From: Couchioplanes azureus
Lineage (GTDB): Bacteria; Actinomycetota; Actinomycetes; Mycobacteriales; Micromonosporaceae
NCBI RefSeq assembly: GCF_014648355.1
Contig: NZ_BMQY01000009.1
Location: 186,001 to 250,000, forward strand
Direction: 5' to 3'
DNA: 64,000 nt
This document shows positions 15,981 to 23,349 of the stretch, piece by piece; position 1 is the first letter of the stretch, and every line of letters begins with the position of its first letter. The position numbers were made by a program, and so were the translations under genes. Below the pieces are notes generated by a model. The model saw only the letters and a program-made list of their open reading frames with translations. It made no database searches and was not told the origin of the DNA.

Positions 15981-16822
15981 CCATCACGACGACCGAGGCC
16001 ACCGCCGTCTACACGCCGTCGGCGGAGACGCTGGCCGCCGTGCTCGCCCGCGAGGAACGCCCCAGCCGCCCCGGCGCGCTGGCCGCGTCGCTGACCTTCG
16101 GGTGGCGGGCGATGCTGAAGATCAAGCACGTCCCCGAGCAGCTCTTCGACGTGACGGCCTTCCCGATCATCATGACGCTGATGTTCACGTACCTCTTCGG
16201 CGGTGCGCTGGCCGGCTCGACCCGGGAATACCTGCAGTTCCTGCTTCCCGGCATCATGGTCACCAGCGTCGTGATGATCACGATGTACACCGGCGTGGGG
16301 CTGAACACCGACATCGAGAAGGGCGTCTTCGACCGTTTCCGCTCCCTGCCGGTCTGGCGGCCCGCGGCCCTGGTCGGCATGATCTTCGGCGACGTCCTGC
16401 GCTACGTCCTGGCCGCGACGACCATCATGATCGTCGGCCTGGTCCTCGGCTTCCGCCCGTCCGGCGGCTTCGCCGGCGTCGCCGCGGGCGTGGGCCTGCT
16501 GGTGGTCTTCTCCTTCGCCTTCTCCTGGATCTGGACCATGTTCGGCCTGTTCCTGAGGTCGGAGAAGTCGGTCATGGGCGTGAGCATGCTGGTGCTGTTC
16601 CCCCTGACGTTCCTGAGCAACGTCTTCGTGGACCCCGGCACGATGCCCGGCTGGCTGCAGGCCTTCGTCGAGGTCAATCCGATCACCCACCTGGTCGCGG
16701 CGGTCCGTTCGCTGATGGCCGGCGACTGGGATTCGGGCGAGACCCTGTGGGTCCTGATCGCGAGCGCGGTGCTCGTCGCCGTCTTCGGCCCGCTCACCAT
16801 GCGCCTCTACAACCGCAAATGA
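15977..16822 (+). CDS. DrrB-type ABC exporter permease
   Basis: This 281-residue ABC-2 membrane protein has six hydrophobic helices between residues 50 and 275. Family landmarks are present: IIMTLMFTYLFGGAL in the first helix and NVFVDPGTMPGWLQAFVEVNPITHLV near the C-terminal end. It pairs with the DrrA-type ATPase, from which it starts within an ATGA overlap. A 70-residue basic ORF begins in turn within its own stop. Confidence 0.93.
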   Translation: MTITTTEATAVYTPSAETLAAVLAREERPSRPGALAASLTFGWRAMLKIKHVPEQLFDVTAFPIIMTLMFTYLFGGALAGSTREYLQFLLPGIMVTSVVMITMYTGVGLNTDIEKGVFDRFRSLPVWRPAALVGMIFGDVLRYVLAATTIMIVGLVLGFRPSGGFAGVAAGVGLLVVFSFAFSWIWTMFGLFLRSEKSVMGVSMLVLFPLTFLSNVFVDPGTMPGWLQAFVEVNPITHLVAAVRSLMAGDWDSGETLWVLIASAVLVAVFGPLTMRLYNRK

Positions 16823-17031
16823 CGACGTCCGCGGCTCCGGCGGAGGAGTGGCGGCTGTGGCTGCAGGCTCGCGCGGAGGAGACTCGGCGGCGCCGCACGG
16901 CCGCCGCGGCGGCCCGGCGCGACCGCTGCCGGCGCCGTGCCCACGGCCTGGCGGCCCGGCACGCGTCGCGGCTGGCCCGGCTGCACGAGGACACGCACCC
17001 GTTTCCGCCCGACCCGGCCTGCTCCGACTAG
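16819..17031 (+). CDS. Small arginine-rich protein coupled to the ABC exporter
   Basis: This 70-residue ORF starts in an ATGA overlap with the permease stop, which is the main reason to accept it. It is very basic and probably helical (for example LWLQARAEETRRRR and LAARHASRLARL), with no membrane segment. No family is recognised. It could be an accessory peptide of the exporter or a chance high-GC ORF. Confidence 0.45.
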   Translation: MTTSAAPAEEWRLWLQARAEETRRRRTAAAAARRDRCRRRAHGLAARHASRLARLHEDTHPFPPDPACSD

Positions 17032-17104
17032 AGAGGCCCTCCGGCGCTTGGCGCCGTGACCCCGCTGTGGCAGCGTCCCGGCGCGGCGACGCTTCGGCGA
17101 CCAG

Positions 17105-17299
17105 CTACGGCGTGTCAGCCTGGGACGACTGGAGGGCCCGGCGGCGCGGTGCCAGAAACGTCCGGTCGTGCGCCCAGCGTGCCGGGGAGAGCCCGTGCTT
17201 GCGCATGACCCGCAGCGCCTCCTCCACGACGAAGACGCCCAGCATGCCGGCAAGCCCGGCCAGCAGCGTCTGCGCGATGTCAGCCCAGGAAACAAGCAC
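17105..17299 (-). CDS. Small single-pass membrane protein
   Basis: A 64-residue protein from a GTG start has one hydrophobic helix (about residues 6-25, IAQTLLAGLAGMLGVFVVEE) and a basic tail. No domain is recognised. It is convergent with the ABC exporter unit and separated from the DUF4352 gene by a small hairpin. Confidence 0.5.
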   Translation of the reverse strand: MLVSWADIAQTLLAGLAGMLGVFVVEEALRVMRKHGLSPARWAHDRTFLAPRRRALQSSQADTP

Positions 17300-17337
17300 T
17301 TGGTGATCCCCCTACCCGTCGTTGGTCCTCAGTCTCG

Positions 17338-17356
17338 ATCCGGCGCGTAGCCGGAT
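17338..17356. terminator. Short hairpin, possible terminator of the DUF4352 gene
   Basis: ATCCGGC (17338-17344) pairs with GCCGGAT (17350-17356) around a five-base loop, about 105 bases after the stop of the minus-strand gene at 17461. The stem is short, so the call is weak. Confidence 0.4.
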
Positions 17357-17460
17357 GCGAAGCGACCCGGTTGCAGGATGGATGCGAGCGTCCCGGCCCG
17401 CGGCGGCCGGCAACGCCCGCAGCGTCCGGGCATTCCAGGCGGCCGGCCGGACAGCGGCGA

Positions 17461-18258
17461 CTACGGGCCGACCTTCACTTTGATGGTGGATCCGGCGGAA
17501 TAGCTGTCAGAAATCTGCAGGTATGCGAGGGTCGTGTCGGACGGCACTTCGAACACCAGAAGCTGATCCACGGTCTTTCCGGGATCGATCGGTTCCTTGA
17601 GGCTGCTCCCTTTGTTCGCGTAGTCCTCAGCGACCACGTCACTGTAGAGAACGCGTTCCGTCGGGCTCGTGGCCTTCAGGCTCAACGTCGGATAGGTGTC
17701 GGTCTTCTCGCCGACGTTCTTCGCCGAGAACGAGACCACGCAGAACTTGCCCTTGGCCTTCTGGGTCGCGGTGTCGTCGTAGGGCGTCGACGGGTCGTCG
17801 GGCTTGGTGATCGCCTTCTTGCTGCAGTCGACGCTGCGGACCGTCGCCTCGAACGAATTGACTCGTGCCGTGGTGCCGACCGCCACCTCTTCCACCTTGT
17901 CGGACGATCCCAGAAAGTCGCCGCCGGAGTCGGAGAACATGGACGAGAACATCAGCACCAACATGGTGCCCATCGCCAGCACGGCTCCCACGGCGTAGAT
18001 CAGCACCATCAGCTTCTGGCGGCGGATCGCCTCGGGCGTCTGGGTGAACGTCCGAGCGGTGCTGATGGTGATGTTCGGCATGCCCGCGCCGCCCGGGCCG
18101 ACCGGCCAGCCGGTCCGCGCGGCCTGCGGCGCCGGCATGAGCACCTCCCGCCGGCAGTACGGGCACCGCAGCACACCCGCGCCGTGGTCGACCTCCATCC
18201 CGGCTCCGCAGGACGGGCAGCTGGAGGAGACGGCGGCGGACTTCCCCGGGCCGTTCAT
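17461..18258 (-). CDS. Zinc-ribbon membrane protein with DUF4352 domain
   Basis: This 265-residue protein begins with a four-cysteine zinc ribbon (CPSCGAG at residues 14-20, then CPYCRRE), followed by one membrane helix (about 80-105) and an extracytoplasmic DUF4352/telokin-like beta domain (about 125-262) with two cysteines (VDCSKK and KFCVVSF) that could form a disulfide. Its ATG overlaps the SPFH gene stop by four bases. The shared operon suggests the two products act together at the membrane. Function is unknown. Confidence 0.82.
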   Translation of the reverse strand: MNGPGKSAAVSSSCPSCGAGMEVDHGAGVLRCPYCRREVLMPAPQAARTGWPVGPGGAGMPNITISTARTFTQTPEAIRRQKLMVLIYAVGAVLAMGTMLVLMFSSMFSDSGGDFLGSSDKVEEVAVGTTARVNSFEATVRSVDCSKKAITKPDDPSTPYDDTATQKAKGKFCVVSFSAKNVGEKTDTYPTLSLKATSPTERVLYSDVVAEDYANKGSSLKEPIDPGKTVDQLLVFEVPSDTTLAYLQISDSYSAGSTIKVKVGP

Positions 18259-19355
18259 CGGGGCATCGGGGGCGGCATGTGGGCGAACAGGTGCGCGAGC
18301 TCGGGTACGTCCGCGGCCCGCGCCCACTGAGCCATCCCGGCCCGCCACACCAGCGTCTCCCGGGTGATCGCACCGGCGCCCACCTGGCCGGTGAGGGTGC
18401 CGAGATCGAACGGTCCCTGCTGACTGCCGTGCACACCCACGTACCACTGCGGGGTCACCGGCAACGGAGGCGGCTGTACGGGTGCGGGCGCGTGACCGGC
18501 GGTCCCGTCGACGGCCCCGCCCAGGCGCTGGCCGAAGAGCATCCCGACGCCCAGCCCCGTGCCCAGGCCCGCCGCTCCGGGGTTCCGGGCGGCGTCCTCG
18601 ATGGCGTTGGCGGTCTGGAACGTCGTGTACCGCTGCAGGTCGCCGATGATGCCCATCTGCGTACGCCGGTCGAGCGCCTGCTCCACCTCCGGCGGCACCG
18701 AGATGTTCTGCACGATGACGGTCGGAATCCCCAGCCCCATCGGGGCGAGCTGCTCGGCGAGCGCCGCGGTGAGCTGCGTACCGATGGCCTCCTGGTGGGC
18801 CGCCATGTCGAGCAGGGAGACGTGGGCGGTGGCCAGCGCGGAGGTCAGCCTGCTCACGATCATCTGCTGGAGGTAGCCGGCGACCTCCTCGGAACGGAAC
18901 TGCGGGTCCGTGCCCACGAGCTCGGTGAGGAGCCGGCGCGGGTCGACGACCCGCAGCGCGTACGCGCCGTACGCGCGGAGCCGGACCATGCCGAATTCCG
19001 GATCCCGGACGATGACGGGATTCTGGGTGCCCCATTTGAGGTCGGTGAACTGCCGGGTGTTGACGAAGTACACCTCGGCCTTGAACGGCGACTCGAATCC
19101 GTACTTCCAACCCTTCAGGGTGGACAGTACCGGCAGATTCTGGGTGTTCAGGACGTGCGTGCCGGGACCGAAGGCGTCCGCGATGGTGCCCTCGTTCACG
19201 AAGACGGCCATCTGGGATTCGCGCACCACGAGGCGGGCGCCCATCTTGATCTCGTTGTGATACCGCGGGAACCGCCAGACGATCGTGTCGCGGCTGGCAT
19301 CCAGCCACTCCACGATATCGATGAATTCACCGCGTATCTTATCCAGCATCGCCAT
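18255..19355 (-). CDS. SPFH domain protein with C-terminal GYF_2 domain (YdjI-like)
   Basis: This 366-residue protein has an N-terminal virion-core/YdjI-type SPFH domain (about residues 20-250, with MAVFVNEGTIADAFGPGTH and a conserved RAYGAYALRV) and a proline-rich linker. It ends in a GYF_2 (DUF4339) domain (about 305-355) with the diagnostic WYVGVHGSQQGPFDLGTL. Bacterial SPFH proteins form membrane-associated rings; YdjI in Bacillus works with LiaIH-type and Psp-type envelope defence. It starts a two-gene operon with the DUF4352 protein. No membrane helix is visible, so a partner is needed for anchoring. Confidence 0.88.
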   Translation of the reverse strand: MAMLDKIRGEFIDIVEWLDASRDTIVWRFPRYHNEIKMGARLVVRESQMAVFVNEGTIADAFGPGTHVLNTQNLPVLSTLKGWKYGFESPFKAEVYFVNTRQFTDLKWGTQNPVIVRDPEFGMVRLRAYGAYALRVVDPRRLLTELVGTDPQFRSEEVAGYLQQMIVSRLTSALATAHVSLLDMAAHQEAIGTQLTAALAEQLAPMGLGIPTVIVQNISVPPEVEQALDRRTQMGIIGDLQRYTTFQTANAIEDAARNPGAAGLGTGLGVGMLFGQRLGGAVDGTAGHAPAPVQPPPLPVTPQWYVGVHGSQQGPFDLGTLTGQVGAGAITRETLVWRAGMAQWARAADVPELAHLFAHMPPPMPR

Positions 19356-19532
19356 TCGGACCTACCCGACATCTCCGAGCCGGCCGGTGCTCGGCCCGCG
19401 TCATCCGGCGGCATGATATCAACCATGATCAACGCCGCCGCACGCCTTTCGGGCAGCTCCCGCGGCCCTCGCCCCGGCGGTGAACAGGGAAGATCGAGGA
19501 GTCGGGCACATTGCAAAGAATGCGGCGAGTAA

Positions 19533-19608
19533 TGGCGCGCCCGGCAGGATTCGAACCTGCGACCGACGGATTAGAAGTCCGTTGCTCTATCCGCTGAGCT
19601 ACGAGCGC
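19533..19608 (-). tRNA. tRNA-Arg (anticodon UCU)
   Basis: On the minus strand the 76 bases fold as a complete tRNA with encoded CCA. The acceptor begins GCGCTCG, the D-loop is in AGCTCAGCGGATAGAGC, the anticodon loop is CTTCTAA, and the T-arm contains GGTTCGAATCC. Anticodon UCU reads AGA/AGG, rare arginine codons in this GC-rich genome. Confidence 0.97.
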
Positions 19609-19619
19609 CTGGCCTGCAC

Positions 19620-19625
19620 ATACTA
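19620..19625 (-). promoter_or_regulatory. Predicted -10 box of tRNA-Arg
   Basis: TAGTAT on the minus strand ends 11 bases before the first base of the mature tRNA, giving a short leader typical of tRNA genes. I see no clear -35 match. Confidence 0.45.
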
Positions 19626-19656
19626 GAGTCCTCCCGGCCCCGAGGCGAGCCGGATG

Positions 19657-20730
19657 TCAGGCCGTCGGTGTGTCCGCTTTGCCCCCGGTCGTCTCGCCGG
19701 CCCTCGTCGCCTCCGCCTCCACCCGGGCCGTCGCCTCCGGGCTGTCCTCCGGGGCGGGCGGGATCTCCTCCAGCGGCGTGCCCCGCGGCGGCAGGAAGGC
19801 GTCCACCCAGCGTCCCAGCTCCCGGAACACTTCCTCGCGGACCTCCTTGCCCGACAACGTCAGGTCGTGCATGCCGCCGTCGAAGCGGGCGATCGTCACC
19901 CGCGGCCCGAGCCGCGGCGCCCACCTGACGATGTGTTCCACATCGAGAACCGAGTCGGTCACCCGGGCGTCCTCCGACCACGCTCGGCCCCGGAACGTAC
20001 GGGTGGAGCACGCCACCAGCACCGGGGCGTTGATCGCCAGCCCGGCACGCAGCCGGGCCTGGCCGCGGCGGATCGCCTCCAGCCAGCCCATCCGTACGGG
20101 GAAGCCCAGCAGCGGCTTCCAGTCGAGCTCGTACGTCCACTCGCCACGGTGGTCCGAGTGCAGGCTCTGCCCGTACACGCCGAGCGTGCCGACCGGCAGG
20201 ACCCGGTAGGGGTTGCGTGCGCTCGTCCGCCCGACGAGCTGGATCAGCGGGCGGCGTAGCAACCACGGCACGTTGAAGTCGAAGAACGGGCTGTTGAGGA
20301 AGAGGCCGTCGACGATGCCCCGGTCGCTGCGGGCATGCGACCACAGCGAGGTGATCAGGCCTCCGGTGGAGTGGCCCGCGACCAGGAGTTGGTCGTGGCC
20401 GTCCTGTTCGCGGATGATCCGGGCCGCCTCGTCGAGCTCCGGGAAGTATTCCGTCAGGCTGCGGGCGAAGTTCGGCGTCTGGTGGGGGAGCAGGCTGCGG
20501 CCGTACTTGCGCAGGTCGAGCGCATAGAAGTCCCAGCCGCGCTCGACGAAGAAGTCCGCCAGGTGGGTCTGGAAGAAGTAGTCGACGAAGCCGTGCACGT
20601 ACAGCACCGCGCGCCGAGAGGGGGTCTCCCCGCGGCGCCGCACGAGGGTCGCGACCACCGGGCCCTCGTCGTCGGTGCCCAGGTCGATGGTGTGCCGCTC
20701 GTACGGCGGGCCCAGGACGTCGGTCTCCAC
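19657..20730 (-). CDS. Alpha/beta hydrolase (serine aminopeptidase S33 / monoglyceride lipase-like)
   Basis: This 357-residue hydrolase has an oxyanion-hole motif LYVHGFVDYFF, the nucleophile elbow VAGHSTGGLITS with the catalytic serine, and a late GGMHDLTLS carrying the likely catalytic histidine. The last 40 residues are an acidic disordered tail. It is similar to S33/lysophospholipase proteins; the substrate is unknown. The GTG start sits six bases after a TAACCT box, so the mRNA is probably leaderless. It is divergent from the ssb gene. Confidence 0.88.
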   Translation of the reverse strand: METDVLGPPYERHTIDLGTDDEGPVVATLVRRRGETPSRRAVLYVHGFVDYFFQTHLADFFVERGWDFYALDLRKYGRSLLPHQTPNFARSLTEYFPELDEAARIIREQDGHDQLLVAGHSTGGLITSLWSHARSDRGIVDGLFLNSPFFDFNVPWLLRRPLIQLVGRTSARNPYRVLPVGTLGVYGQSLHSDHRGEWTYELDWKPLLGFPVRMGWLEAIRRGQARLRAGLAINAPVLVACSTRTFRGRAWSEDARVTDSVLDVEHIVRWAPRLGPRVTIARFDGGMHDLTLSGKEVREEVFRELGRWVDAFLPPRGTPLEEIPPAPEDSPEATARVEAEATRAGETTGGKADTPTA

Positions 20731-20736
20731 GCCCGT

Positions 20737-20742
20737 AGGTTA
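20737..20742 (-). promoter_or_regulatory. Leaderless -10 box of the alpha/beta hydrolase
   Basis: TAACCT on the minus strand is followed by six bases and the GTG start, the spacing expected when transcription begins at the start codon. Confidence 0.5.
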
Positions 20743-20900
20743 CCCGCGCGTAGGGGTAGGTGCGCCATAGCAGGATCGGTCGATCTTCGTGAGTTTTCCC
20801 CAACGTGCCGTCGTCCACAGGCCGGCGGGGCACTTTCTGCGGCCGCGGCGGTCTGCGCTGCACGCTTCTCCCCACGAACTCGACCGATTGAGGAGAAGCG

Positions 20901-21854
20901 ATGTTCGACACCAACATTGTCGTGATCGGCAACGTGCTCACCGCGCCGGAATGGCGGCGGACGGCCAACTCCCAGACGCTCGTGGCCAACTTCCGGGTCG
21001 CGTCGACGGCACGCCGGCTGGACAAGGAGACCGGCCGCTGGGTCGACGGAAACCACCTTCGCGTACGCGTCAACTGCTGGCGCCGTCTCGCCGAGGGCGT
21101 GGCGTCCTCGGTCACGGTCGGCGACCCGGTGGTCGTGGCGGGACGCCTCTACACCCGCGACTGGACGGACTCGGAGGGCAATCTGCGCACGACGTACGAG
21201 ATGGAGGCCGTCTCCGTCGGTCACGACCTGTCCCGCGGCCGCGCCAAGTTCTTCCGCACCAAGCCGGCCGCGACCGCGGCGGTGGAGAACCCGGAATCGG
21301 GGGACAAGGTGCGCGGCGAGGCGGCCACCCCGATCCCGGACGAGGACGCCCCCGCGGTGTACGGCGACGGCCTCCCCGACGGCGACGAACCGGCCTTCGC
21401 CGACGTGCCGGTCCGCACCCCGGAAGGGTTCGACCCGGTGGCGGCGCTCCGCGGCGGGGGCTTCGAGCCGTTCGACACGGGAATCACGGTTCCGCCCGCC
21501 GCGGCCGACATGTCGTCCGGCGCGGAGTCCGAGCGGCTCAGGCGGGAGGCGGAGATGCTCGTCGACCCGCTCGTCGGCGACGCGCACTCCACCGCACCGG
21601 CCACCGAGTCCACTGATGAAGCGGTCTCCGCGCGGCCGGCTCGTGCCGAGCAGGCCTCGGTCGAGCGGGCCTCGGTCGAGCGGGCCTCCGTCGAGCGGGC
21701 CTCGGCCGAGCAGCCCTCCGTCGAGCAGCCCTCCGTCGAGCGGGCCGCCGCGGAGCAGGCCTCCGCCGAGCCGGGCGGCGCGCGGGCGACGGCCGAGCCG
21801 AGCCCCCGGCGCATGCGGGGACGGGCTCCGCGCCGGCAGCCGGTCGCCGTCTGA
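20901..21854 (+). CDS. ssb: Single-stranded DNA-binding protein paralog with long repetitive tail
   Basis: This 317-residue protein starts with an OB-fold SSB domain (residues 1-115: NIVVIGNVLTAPEWRRT, then GDPVVVAGRLYTRDW). It differs from housekeeping SSB in two ways. The C-terminal acidic tip (DDDLPF-type) that recruits partner proteins is absent, the end being basic. The tail of about 200 residues is disordered, with tandem SVERA/SAEQ-type repeats at about 250-293. It is therefore likely an accessory SSB comparable to Streptomyces SsbB or a further paralog. A GGAG site precedes the ATG. Confidence 0.88.
   Translation: MFDTNIVVIGNVLTAPEWRRTANSQTLVANFRVASTARRLDKETGRWVDGNHLRVRVNCWRRLAEGVASSVTVGDPVVVAGRLYTRDWTDSEGNLRTTYEMEAVSVGHDLSRGRAKFFRTKPAATAAVENPESGDKVRGEAATPIPDEDAPAVYGDGLPDGDEPAFADVPVRTPEGFDPVAALRGGGFEPFDTGITVPPAAADMSSGAESERLRREAEMLVDPLVGDAHSTAPATESTDEAVSARPARAEQASVERASVERASVERASAEQPSVEQPSVERAAAEQASAEPGGARATAEPSPRRMRGRAPRRQPVAV
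21652..21775 (+). repeat. In-frame 15-base tandem repeats in the ssb tail
   Basis: About eight 15-base units based on GCCTCGGTCGAGCGG encode five-residue repeats (ASVER, PSVEQ, ASAEQ and variants) with alternating acidic and basic or Gln residues. The region is probably prone to length change. Confidence 0.85.
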
Positions 21855-22002
21855 CCGGCCATGGACCGCCGCCGTTGCGCGGCCGCCTTCCCCCCGCGGC
21901 CTCGGAACGGCGGCACCAGCCCAGCCCCTGCCCCCGACGAGACGGGCCGATCCGGCCGGCGCCCGAACCTCCGCGGTCGCCGCCGATCGCCCGGTCGGGC
22001 GC

Positions 22003-22033
22003 GGCGCGGGGCTGGGAGCCGGAGCCCCGCGCC
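22003..22033. terminator. Hairpin downstream of ssb
   Basis: An 11-bp perfect stem pairs GGCGCGGGGCT (22003-22013) with 22023-22033 around a nine-base loop, 149 bases after the ssb stop. Confidence 0.6.
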
Positions 22034-22136
22034 AGGGTCGGGCGCGCGGCATCCGGCCCGCCCGGGTGGGTGTTCGGTGGTCGGCACCCGCCTGGGCGGC
22101 ATAGCCGCTCGTCGCACGGGAGCGAGCGAGCGGCCC

Positions 22137-22170
22137 GGCCCGGTCGCCGTGCCTCGGCGGCGACCGGGCC
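22137..22170. terminator. Strong hairpin terminator between ssb and cobD
   Basis: A 13-bp perfect stem pairs GGCCCGGTCGCCG (22137-22149) with 22158-22170 around an eight-base loop. Confidence 0.7.
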
Positions 22171-22322
22171 TCCCACCCCACCCGGCCGCGGCGGCGTGCC
22201 CGAGCGCGGCGGCCGGTCCGGCACGGCGGCGGGGAGCTGGCCGCCGGCCCGGGTGGTGGCGGGAGACGGCGGCCGGGGTGGGGCGGATTCCGGGCACTGC
22301 GAGACGGCGCGGCGGCGCTCAC

Positions 22323-22328
22323 TAGGGT
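22323..22328 (+). promoter_or_regulatory. Leaderless -10 box of cobD
   Basis: TAGGGT lies seven bases before the ATG at 22336, so the cobD transcript probably starts at or next to its start codon. This supports the ATG over the GTG at 22327, which overlaps the box. Confidence 0.55.
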
Positions 22329-22335
22329 GGTCAGG

Positions 22336-23349
22336 ATGGGACGAGCAAGGCGGGCCGCGATCGTCGCCGACGCGGCCGGGATCGTGGCGGGTTACCTGCT
22401 GGATTCCGTGTTCGGTGATCCGCGGCGTTTCCACCCCGTGGCCGGCTTCGGCCGCGCCGCCGCCGCGCTCGAGCGGCGTCTCTACGCGCCGACCCGGCGT
22501 GCCGGCACGGCCTTCGCCGTTGTCGCCGTGGGCCTGCCCGTGGCGGCGGGAGCCGGCCTTTCCGTGGTGACGCGCCGATGCCCGCCCGCGCGGGCGGCCT
22601 TGACGGCCGCGGCGACCTGGACCGTGCTCGGCGGGCGGACGTTGCGGCGGGAGGCCCGGGTCATGGCCGGTCATCTGGAGCGTGCCGAGCTCGACGCCGC
22701 CCGGGGACGGCTGAACCATCTCTGCGGGCGTGACCCCTCCGCCCTCGACGAGCCCGAACTGGCCCGCGCCACCGTCGAGTCCGTCGCCGAGAACACCTCC
22801 GACGCCGTCGTCGCCCCGCTGCTCTGGGGTGGTGTCGCCGGACTGCCGGGGCTGCTCGGCTACCGGGCGGCGAACACCCTGGACGCCATGGTGGGGCATC
22901 GCTCCTCCCGGTACGCCCGCTTCGGCACCGCGTCCGCCCGGCTCGACGATGTGCTCAACCTCGCGCCCTCGCGGCTGACCGGTGTGCTGACCATCGCCGC
23001 CGCGCCGCTCGCTCGGGGGTGGCCCGGGGAGGCGCTGCGGGTGTGGCGGCGGGACCGGCTCGACCATCCGAGCCCCAACGCGGGCCAGTGCGAGTCGGCG
23101 ATGGCCGGGGCGCTGGGCGTGCGGCTGGGGGGACGCAACGTCTACTTCGGACGTACGGAGGTCCGGCCCTTCCTGGGCGACGGACCGCGACCGTCGGCCG
23201 CCCACGTGCGCAGGGCCGCACGCCTCTCCGGCGCGGTCGGGCTGGCGGCGGCCGGGATCGCTGCGGGAACGGCTCTCGCCCGGGGCCTCGCCCGAGAATC
23301 CCGGCGCCGTGGCCGGAACGCCCCGGATGCCGACGGGGGACGTCGATGA
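22336..23349 (+). CDS. cobD: Adenosylcobinamide-phosphate synthase (CobD/CbiB)
   Basis: This 337-residue membrane protein attaches the aminopropanol arm to cobyric acid in cobalamin synthesis. Family landmarks are DSVFGDPRRFHPVAGFGR near the start, the conserved ATVESVAENTSDAVVAPLLW and RAANTLDAMVGH in the middle, and DHPSPNAGQCESAMAGALG later. Several hydrophobic helices flank these. A nearby GTG at 22327 is a less likely start. The gene overlaps cobQ by four bases (ATGA). Confidence 0.94.
   Translation: MGRARRAAIVADAAGIVAGYLLDSVFGDPRRFHPVAGFGRAAAALERRLYAPTRRAGTAFAVVAVGLPVAAGAGLSVVTRRCPPARAALTAAATWTVLGGRTLRREARVMAGHLERAELDAARGRLNHLCGRDPSALDEPELARATVESVAENTSDAVVAPLLWGGVAGLPGLLGYRAANTLDAMVGHRSSRYARFGTASARLDDVLNLAPSRLTGVLTIAAAPLARGWPGEALRVWRRDRLDHPSPNAGQCESAMAGALGVRLGGRNVYFGRTEVRPFLGDGPRPSAAHVRRAARLSGAVGLAAAGIAAGTALARGLARESRRRGRNAPDADGGRR

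Larger units (their letters stand above)
21855..22335. other. 480-base spacer between ssb and cobD
   Basis: I see no gene with credible codon bias here. The stretch contains two strong hairpins (22003-22033 and 22137-22170) and the cobD promoter at its right end. I looked for a cobalamin riboswitch and found neither the B12 box nor the surrounding conserved blocks. Confidence 0.6.

Noticed and set aside
15000..17031. DrrAB-type exporter as part of an antibiotic cluster
   Set aside because: No polyketide, peptide or tailoring biosynthetic genes are nearby; the SARP-like regulator is 6 kb away among unrelated genes.
21855..22335. Possible cobalamin riboswitch before cobD
   Set aside because: I looked for the B12 box and other conserved blocks and saw none; the region has only GC hairpins. 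A covariance model search would settle it.
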